Shown: positions 22,526 through 33,466 of the stretch, one piece after another
How the letters are laid out: every line of letters starts with the position of its first letter
How positions within the stretch are numbered: the first letter of the stretch is position 1
Origin: Theocolax elegans
Taxonomy: Eukaryota; Arthropoda; Insecta; Hymenoptera; Cerocephalidae
NCBI GenBank assembly: GCA_026168455.1
Contig: CM047431.1
Location: 59,354,910 to 59,418,909 of the forward strand
Reading direction: 5' to 3'
Length of the DNA stretch: 64,000 bases
The notes under the pieces: model-generated
The model's input: the letters and a program-made list of their open reading frames with translations, nothing else
The model's database searches: none
What the model was told of the DNA's origin: nothing
Program-made: the position numbers and the translations under genes

Positions 22526-24340
22526 CTGTTCAGGTATATTTCATTGAGTAGTAGAAGAGGTCAGTAATGAAATTTCTTTAGATTTCGCACGCAACACCGG
22601 CAGTGAGTTTAACTCCGCTTCGTTTTTAATTAGAATAAGAGGCGAACGGTATGTTTTCCGCATGCAGACAGCAAGATTTCTTACAATGGGTCTAGCATAA
22701 CCCTTTGCGTCGGCAATTTTAATGGCTTTCTTTAACAAGGAGTAGATATCTTTTGGCCAGATTGCAGAAATGAAAACTTTACGAGCATCTCCTAACCCAA
22801 AAATTGTTTGAGCTGTATGATTTTTGAGCAGAGATGCTTTAGTTAAAATAAAATCACGAACAGTAGGTGAGGAGAGCTTGACTATCAAAGTCCATGACGT
22901 GTTATTATTCTCAGTTTGTACAGCACTAGAACGAATTGTTGTATTTGCGGTATTAGAATCCGATAACCATTCACGTGCAAAAATGATTTGATTATTAAGA
23001 CCCACTATGCCAAGAATACTAAACAGTGAATTAATCACTCCACCTGGATTTCCCTTTAACTCATTTGGTACACCACTGATTCTAATTTCACAAGGATCCG
23101 AAACCATTACTAAACCAGACATACTAGCCAGGTCACCCTTGATACCGTTTAAATCTTCTTTGAATTGACTAACTATATTATCAACCTTAACTTCTAAGGC
23201 AGTAACACGGGCATTCATATCTTGTGTAAACTTATTAAAATCAATTAAATACTTTTTGAACCATTTGGGTGCTTCGTCATCAGCCATTATTATCGTTGGC
23301 GTCGAAGGCAAAGAATTATCAAGACTTACACTAGAGTTACTACTATTAGATAAATTTAAATTTAAAGACGCACTAAATTTATGTAATTTATTTACTTGCG
23401 AGCTAGTAGGTGTAATCGGAGAAGCACGGCGTTTGCTATTGACAGTATTTCTATTCGATGGAGTTATATATTCAGTGGATGTACACGGCGTACTAGATGG
23501 AAGTGAATTATTTAAATTTGATAAATTTAAAGATTGATCGATAAATGTACAATTATCGTTATCTATAACGGAACCAGAATTTACGCAAGTCAATTCGCTA
23601 CGATATTGCGGCATAGAAACCAATAATAATAACTTTCCAATCAATAATAAAGCACTTCAGATAAGCTTGACTGCCAGCGAACGACGCGTAGGTTCTCGAC
23701 AAGTCACCGTTTATATCTTCCGAGTGTAAGAATATAGTTGCGAGTGGTAAAAAATCGGTAGCCACCTAGCGGTAAAAGGCATAATCACTCGACGCCACGT
23801 GTATGTCTAACCTATTATTATACAGGAGGTTACGCAAATTTGCACATTGCTCAACGCGATAATCACCAATATAACACTACCTTATATATAAACTATATCA
23901 CTATTGAAGATAAGGTAATAAATGCAGTATATAATACAAATAATAATACACACTAGTAGCACTAAGTATTTTCGCCGTTGACAGAAGAAAACACTGTTGA
24001 ACCACTGCGAAGTAATATTACAAGTCGGTAACAGTCCTGGCACGGAAAAATGACACTGTGGTATGTATGCTCCTACGGTGGAAACGGCTTGGAACTGCTG
24101 TCAGTAATACTGTCAATTACATGGTATCCTTCCCTCTATGATGGCGTGAGTCGAGAATCTCCGTGAATGACAGATACCGTAACTTTAAACGGTCTCCTCG
24201 GCTCGTTGGACAAACAAAAATTAAATCTTATTTATTTATAACGAGCCGAAAGAGAACCTTTACCTGTAACACGGTTTTACTCCCGAAGAATGCGTGAGTA
24301 TCTTGACAAATTTTAATTTGAATAGAGAGTAGAGAAAATG
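20644..24340 (-). mobile_element. Non-LTR retrotransposon (LINE), 3' part missing
   Basis: Minus-strand element with ORF1 (23644-22541), ORF2 endonuclease and the first RT blocks (22525 to about 20644). Homology stops after KLMRKLGI, before the catalytic YxDD block, so the RT C-terminus and 3' UTR are gone. The 23645-24340 region is presumed 5' UTR; its outer end is not defined. ORF2 looks CR1/Jockey-like (family placement from memory). Confidence 0.7.
22541..23644 (-). CDS. LINE ORF1 protein (RNA-binding, coiled-coil type)
   Basis: A 367-residue frame directly upstream of ORF2, separated by 15 bases. The N-terminal 120 residues are Ser/Asn/Thr-rich. A short heptad-like segment follows (about 130-170: FNKFTQDMNARVTALEVKVD). 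The C-terminal half (CEIRISGVP...TSWTLIVKLSS...) has the alternating pattern of an RRM-like or transposase-22-like domain of LINE ORF1 proteins. No zinc knuckle is seen. Role in the family: binds LINE RNA to form the retrotransposition particle. The frame is intact although ORF2 is broken. Confidence 0.65.
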   Translation of the reverse strand: MIGKLLLLVSMPQYRSELTCVNSGSVIDNDNCTFIDQSLNLSNLNNSLPSSTPCTSTEYITPSNRNTVNSKRRASPITPTSSQVNKLHKFSASLNLNLSNSSNSSVSLDNSLPSTPTIIMADDEAPKWFKKYLIDFNKFTQDMNARVTALEVKVDNIVSQFKEDLNGIKGDLASMSGLVMVSDPCEIRISGVPNELKGNPGGVINSLFSILGIVGLNNQIIFAREWLSDSNTANTTIRSSAVQTENNNTSWTLIVKLSSPTVRDFILTKASLLKNHTAQTIFGLGDARKVFISAIWPKDIYSLLKKAIKIADAKGYARPIVRNLAVCMRKTYRSPLILIKNEAELNSLPVLRAKSKEISLLTSSTTQ

Positions 24341-24350
24341 CGTGTACGTT

Positions 24351-24528
24351 ACTCACCGGAGAGAGAGAGAGAGAGATAGCGCTACGAGAAGCGCGAGCAA
24401 GCGGACGGCACTGGCCTGCGAGATTGTCCTCAACCAGGGTAAGAGAAATAATTTATTATCGGTTGCTCGATCGCAAGTTAGGCGCGGATCCCGATTCATT
24501 AAAGACATTAATAGTGTGTGTGTGTGTA

Positions 24529-24575
<47 letters not shown>

Positions 24576-25083
24576 CGCGACGGGAAGTGCAGTGCCGATA
24601 CGAGAGTGAGAGAGAGAGATAAATATAGTGATCGCGAGTGTAGAGACATATACGACGAGATTGTGTTTACATCTCCGTCGTATATTCGAGCGCGGAGAGT
24701 GTGTGAGAGAAACAGAGAATAGAGTAGGGCATAAGAGTGACAGAGAGAGGAGATATAGAGAAGCTGCAGGTGTGTTGTATGAGTGATCGCGTACGTTTTA
24801 AACTATCGCGTCCGAGAGTGTTGAGATATTAAGCGCGTGAGATTAAATATATATATATCTATATTATTTGTAAATAATCGAGAGTTTATTAATTAAAAGT
24901 AGAGTTTTGTTGAATTATATCGTATTTATTTATTGTCCAGCACCTTTTCTATTCCCGAGGTAGGTGTAAATTGTTACCCGGAATTCCCTCTGGGATCAAA
25001 TAAAACAGTGCCGTAAGTATTTAAAATAATTATACACGGGAGAACGGGAACATTTTCTTATAGGGAAAATACCGTGTTATAAA
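24351..25083 (+). repeat. 5' LTR, lacking its U3 end
   Basis: It matches the 3' LTR from the GA-repeat onward (CTGCGAGATTGTCCTCAACC, the GT and GA runs, CCAGCACCTTT, ending ACCGTGTTATAA). Similarity begins only at the GA run near 24358, so roughly the first 450 bases of the LTR are missing. The 3' LTR has an extra block of about 25 bases at 31485-31510 that is absent here. Confidence 0.75.
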
Positions 25084-25085
25084 AA

Positions 25086-25100
25086 TGGCGCCCAACGTGG
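25086..25100 (+). other. Primer-binding site
   Basis: TGGCGCCCAACGTGG lies right after the 5' LTR end. It has the TGGCGCC start of lysine-type tRNA primer sites used by many Ty3/gypsy elements and retroviruses. Confidence 0.7.
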
Positions 25101-25290
25101 CGGCACTTGGGTGACGGCATAGGACAAATAACGCGTGTGTTTTTAGAGAATTAGCTAGAAGCGAGCGATCGAGCAACAAAATATTTTAAGTGTATAGAGT
25201 GTGTGTAGTGACGAGAAACGTGTTGTGAGTAAGTCGAGAGCGGGTCGAGCCGTGTTTAGTGAGACAGAGGTCAGGTCATAAAAACAAACA

Positions 25291-27807
25291 ATGCAGAGCC
25301 ATATGCAGGCTATGCTTGATTTGATGGCCTCTCGGGAGCGCAGAACGGTTAAGCGGCAAGTCTATACATTGGATAAGCCCGCCTTGCTGGAAGGTTTGCG
25401 CGAACGGGGTTGCAGCGTGCAGGGGCAACTGCCGGTTTTGCGGGATCGGCTATTGCGGGCTATGCTACGCGAAATAGAGCCGGCCAACACTCAGATCCCC
25501 TGGTTTGCTTGGGATGTTGAGGGTGGTGAAGGAGAGAGAGAGGAGGTTGAGCCGGCGAGAGAGACAGACGATCTAGAAGAGAGATCCCGTGGTGCGGTGA
25601 GGAAAAAGAGAGGTAGGCCGCCCCGCTCGGCTGTAGTCGACGCGTTAATCGATAAGCCCGAGGATGCATCGGCATCCCCTCCCTCGTATCAAAGAGAGTC
25701 ATACGAAGGAGGAGCGGGAGAGGGAAGGGGAATAGAGCAGTATGTGCCGGTGGAATACGGGGCATCGTCGTTGCCTCCCACCATCCCCACTACTACAATA
25801 TCTAGTGCAAGGACTCGGATGGCTCCGCCGGGTCTGGTGGCTTTCGGGAGACATGTGGCCTTGACCGAGACTACCTCCTCTGCGTACATAACCTCCGCGC
25901 CGAGAATGACGGTGCGTGAGGAAGTGATCGAGTTATTGCGTCAGAATCCCGCTGAGACGGAGTACTTCTCTCGACGGGTGACAAGCGGCGTAGATGACCG
26001 AACAGGGGAGACGGGTGAGAGAAGAGGCGCGGGACCGCGTCGAGTTGCGGATGACGCGATCGGTCAAGCGATCGAAATAACACCGCGGAGAGTTTCAGTA
26101 CCTGTAAGGAAGGAAACAGAGCGGTGGTATACACCGGCCCCGTTAACGGAGACCGGGAGAAGTGAGTCCTCCCGCTCCCCGTCGGAGGCGAGTGCGTCGA
26201 GTGTCGTGTCATCGGGCGGAGAAGAGATGAGGCGATACCGGCACGAGTTGGAAAAGGCGAACGGGGAAATTGCAGATTTATCCCAACGCCGAGAGACGCA
26301 ACCGCGAGTTTGTCGGGGGAAGACACCCAGCCGACGGAGCTCGAGGTTGGCGTCGAGTACGAGTGAACGGCCGCGGTGGTGTGACAGAACCGACGGCGAG
26401 AGTGAGAGCGAGGATGAGAGACGAGGCCGCTCGCGTGTGGTGACGCGGCAGCCATGTCGAAAAGTGATTAGATTAGATAGCGATAGTGACGAGGGGAGCT
26501 TGGTTCCGCGGATGAAAAGGCTTCGAACCAAAGGTTCCTCTCGGTCGAGTGAGCGAGAAAGTGCGGATCGGACGCACGGGGGTAAGTTACAGTTGCTCCG
26601 TCTGTTGAAGGATTGGAACCTGAATTTTTCCGGTGAGGAAAAATCGGAGGACGCCGAGGACTTTATCGAGCAGTTATCGGACTGCCGTTCCGGATCGACG
26701 GCGCGCTCAGCTGATTGGATGCACGCGTTGCACTGTGTATTCAAAAAGCGAGCGGCGCGTTGGTTCAGGACGGTGAAACCGGAACTGCACTCGTGGGCGG
26801 ACTTTGAGCGCGAGTTTCGAAACCAGTTTTTGAAGCGGTATGATCGCGGGGACCTCTACGAAGATTTGCTTCGGAGGACTCAGGGAAAAGGGGAGTCGGT
26901 AAACTCCTTTATCGTGAGCGTGAAGTACATATTATCGCGTTTCACGCACCCGCCGCGGGACGATGAGGTTGTGAGGATTGTGTACCGAAACCTCTACCCC
27001 GACTACCGCCGCGCAATGAGTGATCTAGTCGTCATGGATCTTGACGACGTGTTAAAATATGGAAGACGGTTCGAGCGGCAGAAATCGCTTGACAGCCGGT
27101 ATGTGCCGCCGCCGCCGGCAGAAAAGACCGTGCCGGTAAAGGCAAGGATTGCAGCGGTGGTTGAGAGCCCGCCTCCCAAGAGTAAGGCGAAGAGCGCCGA
27201 GAAAGCCAAGAAGGGTGAGAGTGCGAAAAGTGGTAAAAGAGCGAAAACTAAGAGGGTGAAGCGTAAACGTGCGGAAACGACGGATAGCGACTCGAGCTCG
27301 AGTCGGTCCTCGCGCACATGCGCAAAGGCACATGTTGCCGAGTTGTGTGACAGGAAAAATCCGTGTTGCGCCCCGCAGACACGTCCTGCCACCGCAGTTA
27401 ATAAGAGCGAGTCTTATGCGACGTGGCAGCTCGATAGAGCTCACGTCAAGCGAGCAGGACAACGGATCGGTCCCGTGCTGTGGCTTCGGTTGACTCAAGA
27501 CCGGGCGGCCGATACACGTCGTCCGCTGAGCGACCACGTACGCCACCGCGTAAGGGAGAGTTCGTGGGCGCGTGACACATGCCAAGCGGTAGGTCACCGC
27601 CCGTCAGAGTGTCCCGAGATCACATGTTATAGGTGTCGGGGAAAGGGACACACCGCGCGCGAGTGCCCGTCGGCGAAGAAGGCATCGAGTGAGTCGTGCC
27701 AATTATGTTACGCACCGGGAGTCACAGCCCGTTATTGCGTTAACCCGAAGTGCGTAGCCTTTCGCAATCATTCGGGAAACGCGACGGCGGGGGAGCAGAA
27801 GAAGTAA
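25291..27807 (+). CDS. gag: Gag polyprotein of LTR element
   Basis: An 838-residue ORF. Residues about 25-60 (KPALLEGLRERGCSVQGQL) resemble a SAP-type DNA-binding helix pair. A long Ser/Arg/Glu-rich region follows. Residues about 430-610 form a retrotransposon-gag capsid-like domain (LLKDWNLNFSGEE, WFRTVKPELHSWADFEREF, RRTQGKGESVNSFI). A Lys-rich stretch precedes the nucleocapsid, which has one canonical CCHC knuckle (CYRCRGKGHTAREC), a preceding incomplete one and a following CQLC...C motif with Val in place of His. It ends 27 bases after a -1 slippery heptamer. Gag assembles the particle and binds element RNA. The region between about 690 and 770 reads less like protein and may contain compensating frameshifts. 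Confidence 0.75.
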   Translation: MQSHMQAMLDLMASRERRTVKRQVYTLDKPALLEGLRERGCSVQGQLPVLRDRLLRAMLREIEPANTQIPWFAWDVEGGEGEREEVEPARETDDLEERSRGAVRKKRGRPPRSAVVDALIDKPEDASASPPSYQRESYEGGAGEGRGIEQYVPVEYGASSLPPTIPTTTISSARTRMAPPGLVAFGRHVALTETTSSAYITSAPRMTVREEVIELLRQNPAETEYFSRRVTSGVDDRTGETGERRGAGPRRVADDAIGQAIEITPRRVSVPVRKETERWYTPAPLTETGRSESSRSPSEASASSVVSSGGEEMRRYRHELEKANGEIADLSQRRETQPRVCRGKTPSRRSSRLASSTSERPRWCDRTDGESESEDERRGRSRVVTRQPCRKVIRLDSDSDEGSLVPRMKRLRTKGSSRSSERESADRTHGGKLQLLRLLKDWNLNFSGEEKSEDAEDFIEQLSDCRSGSTARSADWMHALHCVFKKRAARWFRTVKPELHSWADFEREFRNQFLKRYDRGDLYEDLLRRTQGKGESVNSFIVSVKYILSRFTHPPRDDEVVRIVYRNLYPDYRRAMSDLVVMDLDDVLKYGRRFERQKSLDSRYVPPPPAEKTVPVKARIAAVVESPPPKSKAKSAEKAKKGESAKSGKRAKTKRVKRKRAETTDSDSSSSRSSRTCAKAHVAELCDRKNPCCAPQTRPATAVNKSESYATWQLDRAHVKRAGQRIGPVLWLRLTQDRAADTRRPLSDHVRHRVRESSWARDTCQAVGHRPSECPEITCYRCRGKGHTARECPSAKKASSESCQLCYAPGVTARYCVNPKCVAFRNHSGNATAGEQKK

Positions 27808-30590
27808 AATTTTCTGACTCCCCTGGCGAGCCGAGGCGTAGAACAGCTGAGAGAGCGATGGGACCAGAGAAAAAAAGACCGACGCGTGGTTGTTGTGAAT
27901 TAGGTGACGAGGCCGAGTCGGGGCGAGCATATGGTGAGGCCGGTGGTGGGAGGCTACCGAGCATTGCCGATCGGAGTGCGAGCCCGACTCTCGTACGGGG
28001 TTGTGCGAGCGGCGAGTCACCGCTGTTGGTAAGGTGGGAGGAGAGGGGGAAGAGACTCCTCGACTCTTCCGATCCTTGGGGAAAACCCATTCGTGTCGCG
28101 CCGAGAGAATCGGCTCGAGAGCGAATATCTAAACCACAGCTGCTAACCGCGTGTAGTCGAGAAGAGTCCGAGAAGCTTGTTGACCCAACGAGGCAAGCAA
28201 GCGAAGGTGTGGTGCCAGAGAGCGATGAGAGCGAGGAGGAAGTTATTGTTTCGGGCGTACGAACCGAAAACCGTAACTTTCTCCATATGGAGTTGGGTGG
28301 GGTGAGGTACAAAGCCCTTCTCGATCCCGGCGCAACTCGCTCGTTCATCGGCCCGCGTGTAGCAGATCGATTTGCAGATCGATTGGCACCAAATCGCTCT
28401 CTGTTTCGAACGGCGACAGGTAAGCTGAATCGCACGCTCGAAACATTAAGAGCGAATATCACGATCGACAATGAATCGGAGATTGTCGAGTTTTGCGCGG
28501 CACCTTCCCTAGAGCACGAGGTTATTTTAGGGATAGACTTTGGGCGTGCGTTCGATTTCGACGTACGTCTCGGTTGCGGTGTCTGGCGCATTCGTGAGGG
28601 TGACTGGCATGAGTTTTCGAGTACAGAGGGACAGGACGAGAAGGCGTATGTGTTTGCCGAGTGTGCTGGTATTTCAGCGTTGGCTGAAAAAGAGAGATAT
28701 AGAGTTAAAAAGGAAGAATATATGTTATGCATTAAGTATAATACGGTGGGCTTATTTCAGATGAATCCTGTGGAGACAGTCAACGACCAGCAGGGACAAG
28801 GAAACGATGTGGTCCCCGAGTCCCCTACCGTGGAGGCCATCGGCGGCGAAAAGGAGGCGTTCGTGGAGAAAAAGTCGAACGAAGACGAGCGGTACGACGA
28901 CATTTTCGCTCGGTCAACCCCTTCCGTAAGCCCTGAGGCCTCTCCGACCCGTCTGGACTGGTACGAGGAGAGCGAATGAGAATTGGGAGAGTCGTGGCGA
29001 CGAGAGGAAGAAAAGAGGCAACAACGAGGAGAGGAGAGACGAGATCTCGAGGTGAGAGAGAACGATGAGCCAATGGACATCACCGAATTGATAGACGATG
29101 TTGCCGCGAGAGTGGAGGGAAGTCCTTCTCCAGTGCAAGAATCCACCCATACTCCTGTGGTGGAGGTAGAAATGGTGGCAGTCCATGTGTCTCCCCAACG
29201 CGTGGAGAGGCTGCGGGAAGAGCTGGTGTCGGCGCAACGTGCAGCCCCGGTTGCAGGAGCTACAGGGGCGGCGGCTGAGGCGAGCCGCCAAGCTGAGAAG
29301 GAATTGGAAGACTATCTGAGGAGTGACGTGGTGGAGAGTTCGAAAACCGGAGCAAGGCCGAAAGAGAGACCGATTTGCCGAACTGTTCCGTTTGGGCGAC
29401 ACCCCGGGATAGTGCCAATCACCGTGACCGCCCCGACGGGACCTTTGGAGTGGGATCTTCCGACTCCGGTGGAGAGTGATTTTCCGACTCCGGTGGAGAG
29501 TGTGCCTGGATCGTCTTCTGGTAAGAAAAAGAAGAAGAAGAAAAGTAAGAAGAATCGAGAACCAAGACAGTGGACGATTGACGATTATGTCTCGTCGTTG
29601 CCGTCACCTCCTCGATCTCCATCTCCACCAGGTCCGCCGTGCAGAAGAAATCCTCCAGATTGGCCGATGTACTACACCACGGAGAGACCTCGAGGTGTCA
29701 AGCGGCCATCTCCATGTTACTCGCCGGTAGAGGAGCTTAGCTGCAAGGTCCGAGCTGCACCATGGAAGTCGGCCGAGGGTGTGGATGGCACGAGAGCGGT
29801 GGCTTCCACGAGCCGAGGTCAGCCACAAGAGAGCGAGGGAACGACGAGAGAGGAGTCGACATGTGATTTGAGAGACCGATAGACAGGTGGAGGGGATCCT
29901 ACTCTCCCGATCAAGAAACGCGGAGCCATGTTTGGAGGACTCGACCCGATCCCTACGGATAGATCGGTAGATCCACCCCCACGTGCCTGTTTCAGATGCT
30001 GGGGTTTTGGGCATTCCTCCAAGACCTGCCCCCGACCACGTTCGGGATCGTTCTGCTTCTACTGCGGGAGACGTGATGTAGATCTGAGTGACTGCCCGAG
30101 GTGTAGCCGCCCACATCGCGAACACCTGTTGGCGAGACGACGGACGAGTCTGCCGGAAAAACCGCCGAGACCGGTTAGTCCGGTACCACTGCCAAGGGAA
30201 GAACCTCCACCACCGCCTCCAGTGTTGCGACGACCGGTAAGCCTACCGCAAAGTGCACCCAAGGTGCCGGTAGAAACTCGGCAGATCCGAGGCTCGCCAC
30301 CCCCATTCAAACCGACTCCCCGAGGACGAGCCATGGAGGCAGAGGCAAGAGAAGCACGACGTAAGAGAGACGAAGAAGAAAGGACTACATCTGAGTCCAG
30401 CAGCTGTTCGTGGACGGAAAGTCCTAGAACCGTGCCAACTGAGAGAGTTACGGCATCTTCAGTGTCCGATGCCGTGTCACAGGCCTTGAAATTATTAGAG
30501 GAGACCAGAGACCTCCCGAAGCACGTAAGGGAGGCCATCCTGTATCGAGTTTTTGGTGGGTCCTTCCCCAATGGGGACACCCCCAAATGA
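27750..30590 (+). pseudogene. Pol-frame ORF: retropepsin plus unknown region and second zinc knuckles
   Basis: A single frame, -1 to gag, runs across the whole interval with only a TGA (28977-28979) and a TAG (29880-29882). The first part holds an aspartic protease: FLHMELGGVRYKALLDPGAT with DPGA in place of D[ST]G, and a later HEVILGIDFGRAF flap/ILG block. The middle (28983-29882) is Glu/Arg-, Pro- and Lys-rich with no known domain. The last part (from about 29928) has CFRCWGFGHSSKTC, a CCHC knuckle, followed by CFYCGRRDVDLSDC. No RT, RNase H or integrase motif is seen between protease and LTR. The two stops may be decay or readthrough. Confidence 0.6.
27774..27780 (+). promoter_or_regulatory. 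-1 ribosomal frameshift heptamer GGGAAAC
   Basis: G GGA AAC is in the gag reading frame in the canonical X XXY YYZ phase. It lies just inside the gag/pol-frame overlap (27750-27807), and the pol frame is the -1 frame. A pairing structure downstream was not modelled. Confidence 0.7.
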
Positions 30591-30692
30591 GTTAGTAGAG
30601 TGACGTGTGACCGAGGAGTAGAGTGCCTGAGTGTGTAGAGAGTGTGAGTAGAATGGTGCCAGCTCGGAGGAATCCTCCGCGTGGTCCATTCT

Positions 30693-30704
30693 AGGGGGGA
30701 GGAA
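30693..30704 (+). other. Polypurine tract
   Basis: AGGGGGGAGGAA directly precedes the TG start of the 3' LTR. Confidence 0.65.
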
Positions 30705-31336
30705 TGCGACAATGTAAATTGTCGCGAGGTATGATTTCAAGAAGTTTCTCGATGCCTGTTTGCCCGTTTACAATTCGGGGAAAACTTGTTGAAAAACAAG
30801 TCCCCGAAGCGTATAGAAAAGGGGCAGCAGCGGTCGAGCTCATGGGAGAGGTAGTGACGTAGAGTGCCAAAAAGTAAGAGCCTTTTCTATTAGCCCTTGC
30901 TGAAACAAAGGGCCAATTGAAAGGCTTGATATCGAGATGATCGGGAAGGCGGCGAAATCGGTTACGCCGCCGAGTCAGTATCTAGCGGAGAGCGATCGCG
31001 CGCGGATGTGCAGAGCCGACTCGTGTGTGTGTGGACAGCCGACAACCGACCCGAGGAGCTGAGGAGACCTCCTTCAGGAGTCACACGCATCGCCTTGGGG
31101 TTGAGACGAGGGCGCACTACCAGGAGCAGCGACTACAGGGCGAGAGTGAGGCGAGAGCGAGAGTGAGAGAGAGAGAGAGAGAGATAGTGCGACGAGAAGC
31201 GCGAGCAAGCGGTCGGCACCGGCCTGCGAGATTGTCCTCAACCAGGGTAAGAGAAATAATTTATTATCGGTTGCTCGATCGCGAGTTAGGCGCGGATCCC
31301 GATTAATTAAAGACATTAATAGTGTGTGTGTGTGTA

Positions 31337-31391
<55 letters not shown>

Positions 31392-31926
31392 CGCGACGGG
31401 AAGTGCAGTGCCGATACGAGAGTGAGAGAGAGAGATAAATATAGTGATCGCGAGTGTAGAGACATATACGACGAGATTGTGTTGAGCTGCGCGGTGGTGC
31501 GCGCGGCTTTACATCTCCGTCGTATATTCGAGCGCGGAGAGTGTGTGAGAGAAACAGAGAATAGAGTAGGGCATAAGAGTGACAGAGAGAGGAGATATAG
31601 AGAAGCTGCAGGTGTGTTGTATGAGTGATCGCGTACGTTTTAAACTATCGCGTCCGAGAGTGTTGATATAATAAGCGCGTGAGATTAAATATATATATAT
31701 ATATATATTATTTGTAAATAATCGAGAGTTTATTAATTAAAAGTAGAGTTTTGTTGAATTATATCGTATTTATTTATTGTCCAGCACCTTTCCTATTTCC
31801 GAGGTAGGTGTAAGTTGTTACCCGGAATTCCCTCTGGGATCAAATAAAACAGTGCCGTAAGTATTTAAAATAATTATACACGGGAGAACGGGAACATTTT
31901 CTTATAGGGAAAATACCGTGTTATAA
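30705..31926 (+). repeat. 3' LTR (about 1.2 kb)
   Basis: It begins at TGCGACAATGTAAATTGTCGC, a short palindrome after the polypurine tract. It ends at ACCGTGTTATAA, the same end as the 5' copy. It contains GA and GT microsatellites, and an AATAAA (31845-31850) close to the 3' end. Its outer 5' 450 bases are absent from the 5' LTR. Confidence 0.7.
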
Positions 31927-32283
31927 GGGTCATGATTAAATAGATGGCCGAAACGTTGGAAATAAAATATTATTGGACGAATATACCATTAGTTTCAATT
32001 ATTAAAAATAATTTACAATGGTTACATATAATTTTTCATTGCAAAAGAATTCATGCTTCAATAAGTAATCAAAAAAGGTTTTCAAGACATTTTTTGCTCC
32101 TATTTTGAGAATCTACGCTTTTATTGCAGTAATTATTGCATGCTTTTTTTTATTTTTAATCGTGAAACAAACTGACAAAATTGAACATGCTAAAAATATA
32201 TTACCGTTACTTTTAAGGAATAATTTTTATGTGAATTACGTCAGTATGTAAAACTATTGGTTATTAACTAAAGCTAACTAATA

Positions 32284-32948
32284 AGGGGAGTCTATGAACC
32301 TCCGGGAAACGGATCTTATCCTAACTTTCGTATATCTTTCGTAATAGAGAAATATGAAGAAAGCCAAGTTATTGCTTGCCAATGGCTACTTTCACGAAAG
32401 TTATTCGATATCTAATAATAATTTCAATAAAATATAATTCCAATTTAATCACTTATAATTCCGAAACAAATAGAGATAGGCACTCAAACTAAAAAAACAA
32501 AAGAAAGTTGAGTTCAAGTAGAAACAGTTATAAAAAGAGCTTAAATTGCTTAATTTGGAGTAAAGTTATGAAAAAAAAGAAATTAAAAATTTTAGGCTAA
32601 AAGAAACAATAATTTTTTCATATTAACGTTTGGTTAAAATTTCTTCATTTTCTTATTTTCTTTTTAACTTTGCTTCAAATTAAGCAACATAAGCTTTTTT
32701 TCAAATGATGTATACTTGAACTCAACTTTCTTTTGGTTTTTGGTTTGAGTGTCTATCTCTATTTGTTTTGGAGGTATAAGCGATTCAGTTGGAAGTAATT
32801 TTCATTGAAATTATTATTAGATGTCGAATAACTTTGATCAAAGTGGTCATTGGCAAGTAATAACTTGGCTTTCTTCATATTTTTATAATACAAAAGATAT
32901 ATCAAAGTTAGGATAAGATCCGATTCCCGCAGGTCATGTACTCTCCTT
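32284..32948. mobile_element. Fold-back MITE with AAGGGGAGT termini (copy 1)
   Basis: The left end AGGGGAGTCTATGAACCTCC, followed by CGGATCTTATCCTAACTTT, is mirrored at the right end (AAAGTTAGGATAAGATCCG, then GTACTCTCCTT). Arms of about 280 bases diverge slightly. A related right-end fragment lies at about 39600-39832. Confidence 0.65.
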
Positions 32949-33466
32949 GTAAGTAATATATTTAATTTATTTGCATTTATGTAATATTTTGAAAATTTGC
33001 ATGAATATTTATCAGAGACAATTCAAGTTTTAATTAATTTGACAAAGATAACGTACGATACTTGCGCTCACGATGTGTAAAGTCATGTTCGTATCACCGT
33101 GGATGTCAACATTGTTTGTAAAACTGCACGTTGGGCATGAATTGCTTGTTATATATTAAAAAGGCTTTTAATTTGTGGTTGAAGTGTTTTTGAAGTGCAG
33201 TTAACATTATTTCAATGTATTATTGCAAATAGAATTCATGCTTCAATAAGTAATCAAAAAAGGTTTTCAAGACATTTTTTGCTCCTATTTTGAGAATCTA
33301 CGCTTTTATTGCAGTAATTATTGCATGCTTTTTTTATTTTTAATCGTGAAACAAACTGACAAAATTGAACATGCTAAAAATATATTACCGTTACTTTTAA
33401 GGAATAATTTTTATGTGAATTACGTCAGTATGTAAAACTATTGGTTATTAACTAAAGCTAACTAAT

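Larger units (their letters stand above)
24351..31926 (+). mobile_element. LTR retroelement with gag and protease but no recognisable RT/IN
   Basis: The layout is a 5'-truncated LTR (about 24351-25083), a primer-binding site, gag, a -1 frameshift site, a protease-containing pol-frame ORF, a polypurine tract and a full 3' LTR. The interior is about 5.6 kb and clearly more GC-rich than the surroundings. Reverse transcriptase, RNase H and integrase motifs are absent in all frames I could read. It therefore looks non-autonomous, similar in concept to TR-GAG elements. Confidence 0.75.

Noticed and set aside
23256..23537. 93-aa plus-strand frame over LINE ORF1
   Set aside because: Antisense shadow of the ORF1 coding sequence.
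24342..24722. 126-aa RE-repeat frame in the 5' LTR
   Set aside because: It is the translation of GA microsatellite sequence within an LTR.
25460..30740. Many long minus-strand frames across the LTR element
   Set aside because: They are shadows of GC-rich gag and pol-frame coding on the plus strand; compositionally biased and without domains.
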